From Paenibacillus brevis (GTDB lineage Bacteria; Bacillota; Bacilli; Paenibacillales; Paenibacillaceae), in NCBI RefSeq assembly GCF_018919145.1, contig NZ_JAHLQJ010000001.1, positions 1 to 64,000 of the forward strand: 64,000 bases of DNA, given 5' to 3'. The position numbers and the translations under genes were made by a program. Below the pieces are notes generated by a model. That model saw nothing but the letters and a program-made list of their open reading frames with translations, was not told where the DNA came from and made no database searches. How positions within the stretch are numbered: position 1 is the first letter of the stretch; each line of letters begins with the position of its first letter. Positions 8,603 through 16,482 of the stretch are shown piece by piece.

Positions 8603-9691
8603 ATGTTCAAAAATAAATTGGCTGTCCTGCTGCTATCCGCGACTCTTTTGGTAGGTCTGCTTAGCGGCTGCGGCAGCACTTCCAGCAAGAACACACCGGA
8701 AGGCGGTACAGGCACTAGTAACGGACAAGCTAAGACCGTCACGCCTGTAAGCGAAACCTTCTTCATCTTCGATACCGTGGTGACCATTAAAATTTATGAT
8801 AACCGTGCAACTACGAAAAATTTTGAAGAACTCGAAGCCTTGATGAAGGATATCGATTATAAAATTAACCGCTCCAACGAGGATAGTGAAATCTATGCTG
8901 TGAATGCCAACGCCGGCATTGCTCCGGTCAAGGTGTCCCAGGAGACCTTCGATCTGGTCAAGATTGCGGTTGATTATGCCAAGCAGACCAATGGTTTGCT
9001 GGATCCCTCGATCGGACCGCTCGTCAGCCTCTGGAATATCGGCCATGAGGACGCCCACGTTCCGCCAGCCGAGGATATTGCCGCAGCTCAGAAGCTGATC
9101 GATTACCGGAAAGTAGAGTTAAATGAAGATACGCTTGAAATTTACCTCCAGGACAAGGGAATGGATATCGACCTCGGCTCCTACGGCAAGGGCTATGCAG
9201 CTGACCTGATCTACGACAAATTAAAAGAACAGGGCTTTGACAGTGCCATCATTGATCTCGGCGGCAACGTCTTCGCCATGGGCAGCAAGCCCGGCAATCT
9301 GGAATGGACGGTCGGCATTCAAGATCCGGATCAGGAACGGGGAAATGATATCGGTACCGTCAAGGTGATTGATAAGACCGTGGTAACCGCAGGAATTTAT
9401 GAACGCTATTTCGTAGAGAACGGCAAGTTCTACATGCATATTCTTGATCCGCGGACCGGTTATCCGGCAGATAATAATATCAGCAGTGTTACAATCATTT
9501 CCGATTCGTCCACCGTTGCTGATACGATGGACACCTCGCTGCTCATTATGGGCATCGAGGATGGCTTGAAGTTTGCCGAGGAGAACAATACGGAAGCCTT
9601 GTTCATTACCAAGGACAAGAAGCTGTATGCCACTCCGGGCTTTAAGGAATTGCTTAACAAAACCAATGACGAGTATGGCTACGCTAACTGA
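8603..9691 (+). CDS. apbE: FAD:protein FMN transferase ApbE (lipoprotein, FmnB-like)
   Basis: A 362-aa lipoprotein with signal peptide and lipobox LLSGC (lipidated Cys23). ApbE enzymes split FAD and attach FMN to a Thr or Ser of target proteins outside the membrane. Family landmarks are FFIFDTVVTI near residue 50, SYGKGYAADL for flavin binding, AGIYERYF, and HILDPRTGYPAD with the Mg-binding Asp. A GAGGATGC site precedes the ATG. It is divergent from the EetA/EetB/ECF run, the same gene association as fmnB in Listeria. No FMN-accepting protein such as PplA is in the window, so its target is unknown. Confidence 0.93.
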   Translation: MFKNKLAVLLLSATLLVGLLSGCGSTSSKNTPEGGTGTSNGQAKTVTPVSETFFIFDTVVTIKIYDNRATTKNFEELEALMKDIDYKINRSNEDSEIYAVNANAGIAPVKVSQETFDLVKIAVDYAKQTNGLLDPSIGPLVSLWNIGHEDAHVPPAEDIAAAQKLIDYRKVELNEDTLEIYLQDKGMDIDLGSYGKGYAADLIYDKLKEQGFDSAIIDLGGNVFAMGSKPGNLEWTVGIQDPDQERGNDIGTVKVIDKTVVTAGIYERYFVENGKFYMHILDPRTGYPADNNISSVTIISDSSTVADTMDTSLLIMGIEDGLKFAEENNTEALFITKDKKLYATPGFKELLNKTNDEYGYAN

Positions 9692-9710
9692 TTAATGATG
9701 CTGCATGCAA

Positions 9711-9825
9711 GGGCATAAGTGTGAAGGGTTGTGAAGAAGCGTAGCGTTCGCCCTTGTGAGAACCTAGTCCAATCAGAGAAATCGGCGAACAACAGCGATC
9801 GTAGCAACCCTTCACACGTTGCCCC
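9711..9825. repeat. Hairpin repeat element, copy 2
   Basis: A 115-bp copy of the element at 354-486, beginning 19 bp after apbE. The outer stem GTGTGAAGGGTTG pairs perfectly with CAACCCTTCACAC. Relative to copy 1, both arms changed together, a compensatory pattern. The inner GCGTTCGCC/GGCGAAC stem and the GAACAACAGCGATCGTA block are conserved, while the central loop differs in length. It could act as a transcription end for apbE. Confidence 0.8.
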
Positions 9826-10368
9826 ATTTAAATCACCCTCTAGAGGGTTAACTGTTCTTCTGCCTTTGCATATGCACCTTTCTTGACTTTTCATGAAAAT
9901 TCCTGTAACATTACAAATTAGATTGTAAACCCCATATTGTGTTCCTCAAAAGATTATAACCCTCACATACCATTCCGGTATTAAAATTCCTTATTTATGA
10001 CCCTAAGAGTAAGAATGTTGGCAGTATTCGTGTATTTCTGATTCAAGCTGGCGCGGTCATCGGAGCCGCAAGGACAATTGAGAGGCAGGGCTTTTGTTGT
10101 ATTAGAAACCGTAGATACGGTTGTAGTCTAAGCAGGAACATCCCATGGTTCTTCATGTAAATGAGAAGACCGGGTTACAATAATATTTCCCGCTGATTCG
10201 GGAACCCAAATGCAAGCGTCCCACGGATTTGTGATCCGGCGGACGCTTGCGTCCATTTTGGGAAGAACCGTGCGTAAGCTTACTTTAGGCGAAGCAGCAT
10301 GCATATTCTCCTCCCATCCGTCCCACACTACAGATGTCTTTCCATTTCAGTCCAAAGGGGTGTTGAAC
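9826..10368. other. Intergenic stretch with one strong hairpin
   Basis: No supported gene is seen in this 540-bp stretch. GCAAGCGTCC at 10212-10221 pairs with GGACGCTTGC at 10241-10250, with GGAT/ATCC pairing inside, giving a strong hairpin of unknown role. There is a weak T-run after it, so a terminator is possible but not convincing. A palindromic CCCTCTAGAGGG lies near 9836. Confidence 0.35.
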
Positions 10369-10527
10369 ATGCGTGAAGGGTTAATTCCTGCTGTTCTCGG
10401 AACGGTCGTCACTGCATCAGCCGCATCACTGCTTGGAAGCAAGTACAAGCTTGCTGCAACCGGAGTTCTTGGATTTGGTCTGGCCCACATTGTGCTGGGT
10501 GCGATCGACCTGATTGAGCACCGCTAG
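10369..10527 (+). CDS. Small membrane protein of unknown function
   Basis: A 52-aa protein beginning MREGLIPAVL, with two hydrophobic stretches separated by SKYKL and ending in DLIEHR. AAAGGGGTG lies 6 bases before the ATG, and a strong terminator follows 17 bp after the stop, so it reads as a single-gene unit. I do not recognise a family. The size and the Ala/Gly-rich helices suggest a small inner-membrane protein. A longer frame reading upstream has no ribosome site and covers the hairpin, so it is not used. Confidence 0.65.
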   Translation: MREGLIPAVLGTVVTASAASLLGSKYKLAATGVLGFGLAHIVLGAIDLIEHR

Positions 10528-10544
10528 CCTAACGAGAAAGACAG

Positions 10545-10586
10545 AGCTATTCTGCAGACTTTCGGGTCTGTCAGGATAGCTTTTTT
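10545..10586 (+). terminator. Rho-independent terminator
   Basis: AGCTATTCTGCAGAC pairs with GTCTGTCAGGATAGCT across a short loop and is followed by six T. It ends the transcript of the 52-aa membrane protein gene. Confidence 0.9.
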
Positions 10587-10608
10587 AGCATTTGCTGTTA
10601 TAGAGGTT

Positions 10609-10776
10609 GTTCAAAAAGTCATCTTTTGATCACGAAGTGTTCTAAGGGGTTGATTCGAGATCGAATCTTACGTTCACCCTAGAACTCCGGTACTCATGTA
10701 GGTTCTGCCTACACTCCGTTCCTCCTTCTTTGGGTTCTCGCAACCTTCTCGGTGCTGAAAAGCTGACTTTTTGAAC
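10609..10776. repeat. 168-bp inverted-repeat element
   Basis: The ends are perfect 13-bp inverted repeats, GTTCAAAAAGTCA and TGACTTTTTGAAC. Inside, GTTCTAAGGG faces CCCTAGAAC and a TTCGAGATCGAA palindrome lies between them. No coding frame fills it. The layout is that of a small non-autonomous repeat or a stable RNA fold. Only one copy is seen in this window. Confidence 0.65.
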
Positions 10777-10910
10777 TCGCATTCATACTTAAAAATCTAT
10801 GAAAAAAATATGTACAAAAATTGTACGAAACATCCGTTCAGCCTGCATCCCCTCGCTCTTTCAGAGCTTTCAGCGTGTTTTCAGAGGCAAATTTCTAGGA
10901 CTATTGTCTA

Positions 10911-10973
10911 TTGACTTTCCAACATATAGTAGTAAAATTGATTAGGCATAACTAAATGTAGTGTATATAGTAA
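10911..10973 (+). promoter_or_regulatory. nrd promoter with two candidate NrdR boxes
   Basis: TTGACT at 10911-10916 and TAAAAT at 10933-10938 are spaced by 16 bp. The spacer itself, TTCCAACATATAGTAG, matches an NrdR-box-like pattern. A second ATATAGTA-containing copy, GTAGTGTATATAGTAA, starts 41 bp downstream. Tandem boxes overlapping the promoter are how NrdR represses ribonucleotide reductase genes. The match to consensus is partial. Confidence 0.55.
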
Positions 10974-11049
10974 ATACAGGCGTGTTTATGACAAAAATCA
11001 TTGTATTTAGTTACTAGACACATAACAAGAGTCCAGGAGGATCAGGGCC

Positions 11050-11409
11050 ATGCTTATTGCGTACGATTCGAAGACCGGAAACGTCCGGCGGTTCATTAAC
11101 AAATTGAAACTTCCAGCGGTTCAGATCGAGGAGACTATGACGATAGACGAGCCCTATGTGCTTGTTACATATACCACCGGTTTTGGACAAATTCCGGCGA
11201 AGGTATCCGCCTTTTTGGAGAAGAATCACTCCGGCTTGAAAGGCATTGCCGCCAGCGGCAACAAAAATTGGGGCCAACTGTTCGCGCACAGCGCTGACTT
11301 GATCTCGGAGCGCTACAATGTCCCGGTGATCGGTAAGTTCGAGCTGTCGGGAACCTTTGGCGACGTACAACGCATAAAACAGGAGGTGGATCGGATTGCG
11401 GCACATTGA
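11050..11409 (+). CDS. nrdI: Class Ib ribonucleotide reductase flavodoxin NrdI
   Basis: A 119-aa flavodoxin-like protein that supplies the oxidant for assembling the dimanganese-tyrosyl radical cofactor of NrdF. The N-terminal AYDSKTGNVRRF corresponds to the FMN phosphate loop, with YTTGFGQIP and GNKNWG as the other FMN-contacting loops. GGAGGATCAGG precedes the ATG. It is the first gene of nrdIEF and overlaps nrdE by 14 bp. No nrdH glutaredoxin-like gene is present in the operon. Confidence 0.94.
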   Translation: MLIAYDSKTGNVRRFINKLKLPAVQIEETMTIDEPYVLVTYTTGFGQIPAKVSAFLEKNHSGLKGIAASGNKNWGQLFAHSADLISERYNVPVIGKFELSGTFGDVQRIKQEVDRIAAH

Positions 11410-13480
11410 GTTAAACAATATGTTGATGAAGCGGGATGAAACTGGCTTTTTCCAACTGGAAAAGGATCGGGAGGCCGTCGTGGAATTTATGCAGGACGTG
11501 GAGCGGCGCAGTCTGAGCTTCCCGAATACAAAGGCTAAGGTCGATTACATGATCGACAATGATTATTACGAGAATCTGTACGACCGTTATACCATCGATG
11601 TGATCGAGGATATATATCGTATTGCTCATGAATATAATTTCCAGTTCCCTTCCTATATGGCAGCATCCAAGTTCTATACGGACTATGCCGTCAAGAGCAA
11701 CGACCGGAAGCAATACCTGGAGCATTATCCGGATCGGGTAGCGGTAGTGGCGCTGTACCTCGCACGCGGCAACGCCGATGCAGCGCGTATTCTGGTTCGC
11801 TCCATGATGGAACAGCGGCTTCAACCTGCTACGCCGACCTTCCTGAACGCCGGAAAAAGCCGGCGCGGCGAAATGGTCTCTTGCTTCCTGCTGGAAATGG
11901 ATGATTCGCTTAACTCGATTAACTATGTACTTAACACATGCATGCAGTTGTCCAAGATCGGCGGCGGGGTTGCTGTCAATCTGTCGAAGCTGCGGGCGCG
12001 CGGAGAGACCATCAAGGGCGTAGAAGGAGCGGCTAAAGGAATCATGCCTGTTCTGAAGCTGATGGAGGATGGCTTCACCTATGCAGACCAAATGGGCCAG
12101 CGCAAAGGCTCCGGAGCGGCTTACTATAATATTTTTGGCTGGGACGTACTGGAATTGCTGGACAGCAAGAAGATCAATGCCGACGAGAAGACGCGGCTTA
12201 AGACGCTGTCGATCGGTCTGATCGTTCCTAACCGCTTCTATAAGCTGGCTCAGGACAACGAACCCTTGCATGTCTTTGCCCCGTACACCGTGTACAAGGC
12301 TTATGGCACCCATCTGGATGACATGGACCTGGATGAAATGTACGATACCCTGCTCGCTGATCCCCGCGTGAAGAAGAGAGTAGCGATGAGCGCGCGCGAT
12401 ATGCTGACTAAAATTGCGATTACCCAGCTCGAATCGGGCTATCCATATATTATGAACAAGAGCAACGCGAATGCCGCACATGCCTTGAAAAATGTAGGAC
12501 AAATCAAGATGTCGAATCTGTGCACCGAGATTTTCCAGGTACAGGAGACATCCGAAATCGCAGATTATGGCCAATCGGATACGATCCGCCGGGATATCAG
12601 CTGTAATCTCGCTTCCCTGAACATTGTTAACGTGATGCAGCATAAGAAGATCCGCGAGTCCGTGCATGAGGGTATGCTCGCACTGACTTCGGTCAGCGAT
12701 ATGACTCATATCTCCAACGCCCCTGGCGTAGCCAAGGCTAATGAAGAGATGCATTCCGTTGGCTTGGGCGTTATGAATTTGCACGGCTTCTTCGCCAAGA
12801 ACAAGATTTCCTATGAAAGCGAGCAGGCCCGCGACTTTGCCCGTACCTTCTTCATGACGATGAACTATCACTCCATCGAGAAGAGTATGGAGATCGCCGC
12901 AGAGACAGGCAGAACGTTCCAGGGATTCGAGGAATCCGAATATGCCACCGGGGTATATTTCGAGCGTTACCTTACGACAGATTACCGTCCGGTTACAACC
13001 AAGGTTCAAGAGCTGTTTGAGGGAATCTACATCCCGACGCCGGAGGACTGGAAGAATCTGCGCGATGCGGTGATGAAGCATGGTCTGTATCATGCCTATC
13101 GTCTCGCGATTGCGCCGACGGCAAGCATTTCGTATATCCAGAATGCCACGTCCAGCGTCATGCCGATTGTCGAGCAGATTGAGACTCGGACCTATGCGAA
13201 CTCGACGACTTACTATCCGATGCCTTACCTGCAGCCGGACAATGTGTTCTATTATAAATCAGCTTATCAAATGAACCAGTTCAAGGTTATTGATCTGATC
13301 GCAGAGATTCAGCCTCATATCGACCAAGGCATTTCGACGGTCTTGCACGTCAACAGTGACGTAACAACCCGGGAATTGGCCCGCTGCTATCTGTATGCGG
13401 CACATAAAGGGCTGAAATCCCTGTATTATACCCGGACGAACAAGCTGTCCGTTGAAGAGTGCCTGACCTGCTCCATCTAA
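11396..13480 (+). CDS. nrdE: Class Ib ribonucleotide reductase alpha subunit NrdE
   Basis: A 694-aa catalytic subunit that reduces ribonucleoside diphosphates. TPTFLNAGKSRRGEMVSCFLL carries a conserved active-site Cys. NLCTEIFQ holds the substrate-binding Asn-Leu-Cys-x-Glu set with the thiyl-radical Cys. The C-terminus ends in ECLTCSI, giving the shuttling Cys pair. The start is TTG at 11396, supported by AGGAGGTG about 8 bases upstream inside nrdI. The long opposite-strand frame here is a codon-bias shadow. It partners NrdF, encoded 42 bp downstream. Confidence 0.96.
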   Translation: MRHIELNNMLMKRDETGFFQLEKDREAVVEFMQDVERRSLSFPNTKAKVDYMIDNDYYENLYDRYTIDVIEDIYRIAHEYNFQFPSYMAASKFYTDYAVKSNDRKQYLEHYPDRVAVVALYLARGNADAARILVRSMMEQRLQPATPTFLNAGKSRRGEMVSCFLLEMDDSLNSINYVLNTCMQLSKIGGGVAVNLSKLRARGETIKGVEGAAKGIMPVLKLMEDGFTYADQMGQRKGSGAAYYNIFGWDVLELLDSKKINADEKTRLKTLSIGLIVPNRFYKLAQDNEPLHVFAPYTVYKAYGTHLDDMDLDEMYDTLLADPRVKKRVAMSARDMLTKIAITQLESGYPYIMNKSNANAAHALKNVGQIKMSNLCTEIFQVQETSEIADYGQSDTIRRDISCNLASLNIVNVMQHKKIRESVHEGMLALTSVSDMTHISNAPGVAKANEEMHSVGLGVMNLHGFFAKNKISYESEQARDFARTFFMTMNYHSIEKSMEIAAETGRTFQGFEESEYATGVYFERYLTTDYRPVTTKVQELFEGIYIPTPEDWKNLRDAVMKHGLYHAYRLAIAPTASISYIQNATSSVMPIVEQIETRTYANSTTYYPMPYLQPDNVFYYKSAYQMNQFKVIDLIAEIQPHIDQGISTVLHVNSDVTTRELARCYLYAAHKGLKSLYYTRTNKLSVEECLTCSI

Positions 13481-13522
13481 GGAAAGGCAGTATGCAGCAA
13501 CAGAGGGGAGAATTGAACGATA

Positions 13523-14482
13523 ATGAATGCCATTCAAGCCGTGAATTGGAATCGTCCGGACGATGATTATTCGCTGATGTTCTGGAATCAGAATATTATG
13601 CAGTTCTGGACGGATGATGAAATTCCGCTATCTGATGATAAAATGTCCTGGCTGACGCTGAGCGATCAGGAGAAAGACGCTTATATGAAGGTGCTCGGCG
13701 GCCTGACCCTGCTCGATACAATTCAGGGCGGCGTAGGCATGCCGCAAATTATGGAGCATGTCGGCGGATTGCAGCGCAAAGCCGTGCTCGGCTTCATGGG
13801 CATGATGGAACAGATTCATGCGAAATCCTACAGCAGTATTTTTACTACCCTGGCTACTACCGAGGAAATCGATAGCATTTTCCGCTGGGTAGAGGACAAT
13901 CCGTTCCTCCAGTACAAAGCATCGACGATCTCTGACTATTACAAGAGCATCAAGACAACGAAGGATCTCTATCTGGCTATGGCGGCTTCTGTTCTGCTGG
14001 AGAGCTATCTGTTCTATAGCGGCTTCTTCTATCCGCTGTATCTGGCTGGTCAAGGCAAAATGACCTGCAGCGGCGAGATCATCGATCTGATTCTTCGGGA
14101 TGAGAGCATTCACGGCGTCTATGTCGGCGTGCTGGCCCAGGAAATTTTCGATGAACTGTCCGAGGATGAGCAGCATGATACGTACGAGACTCTTGTGGGT
14201 CTGCTGCGCTTGCTGCATGCGAATGAAGAGAAATATACCGAACAAATCTATACCTCCATTGGACTGGTCGATGAGGTAAAGTCATTCCTTCGCTACAATG
14301 CCAACAAGGCGATGATGAACCTGGGCCACGATCCGTTGTTCCCGGACGAAGAGATTAATCCGATCGTCCAGAATGGCATCAGCACGCACACCAAACAGCA
14401 TGATTTCTTCTCCAAGAAGGGCAACGGTTATGTTCGCGCCATGAAGGTCGAGCCGTTAACGGATGAAGACTTTGTCTTCTAA
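13523..14482 (+). CDS. nrdF: Class Ib ribonucleotide reductase beta subunit NrdF
   Basis: A 319-aa radical-generating subunit with a ferritin-like helical fold. Metal ligands are visible in the MMEQIHAKSYSSI segment (Glu and His) and in LRDESIHGVYVG (Glu and His), near residues 95-105 and 190-200. The radical Tyr follows in the first of these. It receives superoxide or peroxide from NrdI to build Mn(III)2-Tyr. GAGGGGAG precedes the ATG. It is the last gene of nrdIEF and is followed by a strong terminator. Confidence 0.96.
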   Translation: MNAIQAVNWNRPDDDYSLMFWNQNIMQFWTDDEIPLSDDKMSWLTLSDQEKDAYMKVLGGLTLLDTIQGGVGMPQIMEHVGGLQRKAVLGFMGMMEQIHAKSYSSIFTTLATTEEIDSIFRWVEDNPFLQYKASTISDYYKSIKTTKDLYLAMAASVLLESYLFYSGFFYPLYLAGQGKMTCSGEIIDLILRDESIHGVYVGVLAQEIFDELSEDEQHDTYETLVGLLRLLHANEEKYTEQIYTSIGLVDEVKSFLRYNANKAMMNLGHDPLFPDEEINPIVQNGISTHTKQHDFFSKKGNGYVRAMKVEPLTDEDFVF

Positions 14483-14491
14483 TAAGACAAT

Positions 14492-14535
14492 AAATGTCCG
14501 GCAGTTGGGTTTATCCCTTCCGCCGGACATTTTTT
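14492..14535 (+). terminator. Rho-independent terminator after nrdF
   Basis: AATGTCCGGC pairs with GCCGGACATT around a short loop and is followed by a T-run. It closes the nrdIEF operon. Confidence 0.92.
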
Positions 14536-14575
14536 ATGAGTGTAGTAGGCGAATCCCGCAAGAGTAGACTGCCTC

Positions 14576-15382
14576 TTATACCTTTGCTAATTTTTCGTAA
14601 TGCTTGTACAAAGAATGAAAGTAGCCGGAGTAGTTCTTGTTCCAGGGTTTTCTTTTCCCGCAAAAGTGAATGATCGAGCTGTTCTTGATGACATAATCCA
14701 TATCAAACTTGCCGTTGCTCACCAGCTTATAATATTTAAAGTAGCGCGGGTCATAGTTATATCGAACCTCATCCACCGACTTAATACTCTTGGAGTACAG
14801 GGCGTTGATAATATCCTGATCCGGCAATAATAACTTGAGACGATTGGCTTCCACGAAGCTGAAAATATCGCGTTCCCGGATGCTCTGCCGTTGCAATCGG
14901 AGATCCATCAGCAGTACGCCAGTATTATAATAAGCCTCAATCTCATAAGGAAGCAGGCGAAGCTTGTTCACCTCTTTGACCGATAGCCGGTCATGATAGG
15001 CCGCTCCGAACATGCAGCCTTCCAGATCTGTATCGTACAGACTGCGAATTTCGTTAATTATGATCAGATCCGGATCAAGATACAAGATTTTCTCTACTTC
15101 CGGCGGCAAAAATTTAAAGGCAAGAATCCGGTAATACATTTCCTTGGAGTAATGCTTCACAACCGGCGCATCCGCGAAAACATTCTCTTCCACGGCAACA
15201 ACCGACAACCGCTGTCCTTTCTGCCCGACGTATCGCTCCAGTTCGGCCAACTCCTCATCGGATATGCTCGAATGCATAAGATAGATATGAAACGATTCTT
15301 CCGGGTTGCTTAGAAACAGGGATGTCAGCATCACCTTTAGCGCCTTGATGTACCTGGAATTTAAAGTGACCAGAATGTTCAT
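14576..15382 (-). CDS. Family 8 glycosyltransferase
   Basis: A 268-aa GT-A fold retaining glycosyltransferase of the GT8/lipopolysaccharide galactosyltransferase type. It starts MNILVTLNSRYIKAL, typical of the family's nucleotide-sugar binding edge. The metal-binding DxD is in ILYLDPDLII near residue 100, and YNTGVLLMDL near residue 150 matches the acceptor-side block. LPDQDIIN and FCGKRKPW are further family motifs. It is cytosolic or membrane-associated; the sugar and acceptor are unknown. It is a lone minus-strand gene facing nrdF, with GAGGCGG upstream of the ATG. Confidence 0.9.
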   Translation of the reverse strand: MNILVTLNSRYIKALKVMLTSLFLSNPEESFHIYLMHSSISDEELAELERYVGQKGQRLSVVAVEENVFADAPVVKHYSKEMYYRILAFKFLPPEVEKILYLDPDLIIINEIRSLYDTDLEGCMFGAAYHDRLSVKEVNKLRLLPYEIEAYYNTGVLLMDLRLQRQSIRERDIFSFVEANRLKLLLPDQDIINALYSKSIKSVDEVRYNYDPRYFKYYKLVSNGKFDMDYVIKNSSIIHFCGKRKPWNKNYSGYFHSLYKHYEKLAKV

Positions 15383-15546
15383 AAGCCGCCTCGCTTCTTC
15401 AATGGAATAGTTCTGTTCTCCGATAGCTTCCTAATGGTGTGCCATCTATATCTATTGTATGAGAGGCTGCAGCCTGTCCGCAACTATTGCTGTACACAAA
15501 GAAGAGCGCCTCTGGACAAGGCGCCCTCCTTCATAGCACACGTTCC

Positions 15547-16476
15547 CTATTCCCCGAACAAGCCCGGCATACTTAAGTAACGTTCGCCGGTGTCCGGGGC
15601 GATGCAAAGCACCCGTTTACCGGGGCCGAGCCGTCTCGCCTCCTGAAGCGCCGCCCAGACCGAGGCCCCCGAAGAGGGACCGACCAGAATGCCCTCGTGT
15701 CTGGCCAAGTCACGGGTCGTCTGCAGCGCGTTGTCATCGGCAACCTGAATAATCTCATCATAAATGTCCGTATTCAAAATGCCAGGAATAAAGCCGGGAC
15801 TGGTTCCTACCAGCTTATGTGGGCCAGGCTCTCCCCCGGACAATACCGGAGAGCCCAGCGGCTCCACTACAAGAATACGGATATCCGGAAGATGCTGCCG
15901 CAGCACTTCCCCGGTTCCGGTGATCGTCCCTCCGGTTCCGGCGGTTGCAACGAACGCGTCCAGCTTCCCGTCCAGCTGTTCCAAAATTTCCGGAGCTGTA
16001 GTCACACGGTGAATTTGCGGGTTGGCTTCATTTTCAAATTGCTGCGGGATGAAGCTGCCGGGAATTGATTCATGCAATTCCAAAGCCTTTCTTATCGCTC
16101 CGGGCATACGCTCGGCGGCCGGAGTGAGTACGACTTGCGCGCCATAGGCCTTAAGCAAATTGATTCGCTCCTTGGTCATATTATCAGGCATGACCAGAAT
16201 GGCAGGATAGCCCTTCGCAGCTGCATTCATCGCAAGTCCGATGCCGGTGTTACCGCTTGTTGGTTCAATAATGACGGAGCCAGGCTGAAGCTTCCCCTGC
16301 CGTTCTGCTTCCGCGATCAGATTGAACGCAGCCCGATCCTTGACGCTCCCGCTTGGATTGAAGTATTCGAGCTTAACATATACCTCCGCATCCTGCTCGC
16401 CAACCAGACGGTTCAGCTTCACGGCCGGGGTATCCCCTATCAGCTCATAAATTGAGGCAACGACTTTTCTCCCCAT
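15547..16476 (-). CDS. Cysteine synthase (O-acetylserine sulfhydrylase)
   Basis: A 309-aa PLP enzyme that makes cysteine from O-acetylserine and sulfide, or S-sulfocysteine if it accepts thiosulfate. NPSGSVKDR carries the PLP Lys (about residue 46). PTSGNTGIGLA binds the substrate carboxylate. GTGGTITG is the phosphate loop, and the C-terminal PDTGERYLS is standard for CysK/CysM. GGAGGGATG precedes the ATG. It is the last gene of the sulfur operon and starts 6 bp after the YeeE/YedE gene, so it likely traps sulfur delivered by that system. CysK and CysM cannot be separated by eye. Confidence 0.93.
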   Translation of the reverse strand: MGRKVVASIYELIGDTPAVKLNRLVGEQDAEVYVKLEYFNPSGSVKDRAAFNLIAEAERQGKLQPGSVIIEPTSGNTGIGLAMNAAAKGYPAILVMPDNMTKERINLLKAYGAQVVLTPAAERMPGAIRKALELHESIPGSFIPQQFENEANPQIHRVTTAPEILEQLDGKLDAFVATAGTGGTITGTGEVLRQHLPDIRILVVEPLGSPVLSGGEPGPHKLVGTSPGFIPGILNTDIYDEIIQVADDNALQTTRDLARHEGILVGPSSGASVWAALQEARRLGPGKRVLCIAPDTGERYLSMPGLFGE

Positions 16477-16482
16477 CTTCTG

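Noticed and set aside
11411..13093. A 560-codon open frame opposite nrdE
   Set aside because: It lies wholly antisense to the well-supported nrdE gene, has no matching ribosome site, and its product looks like a codon-bias shadow.
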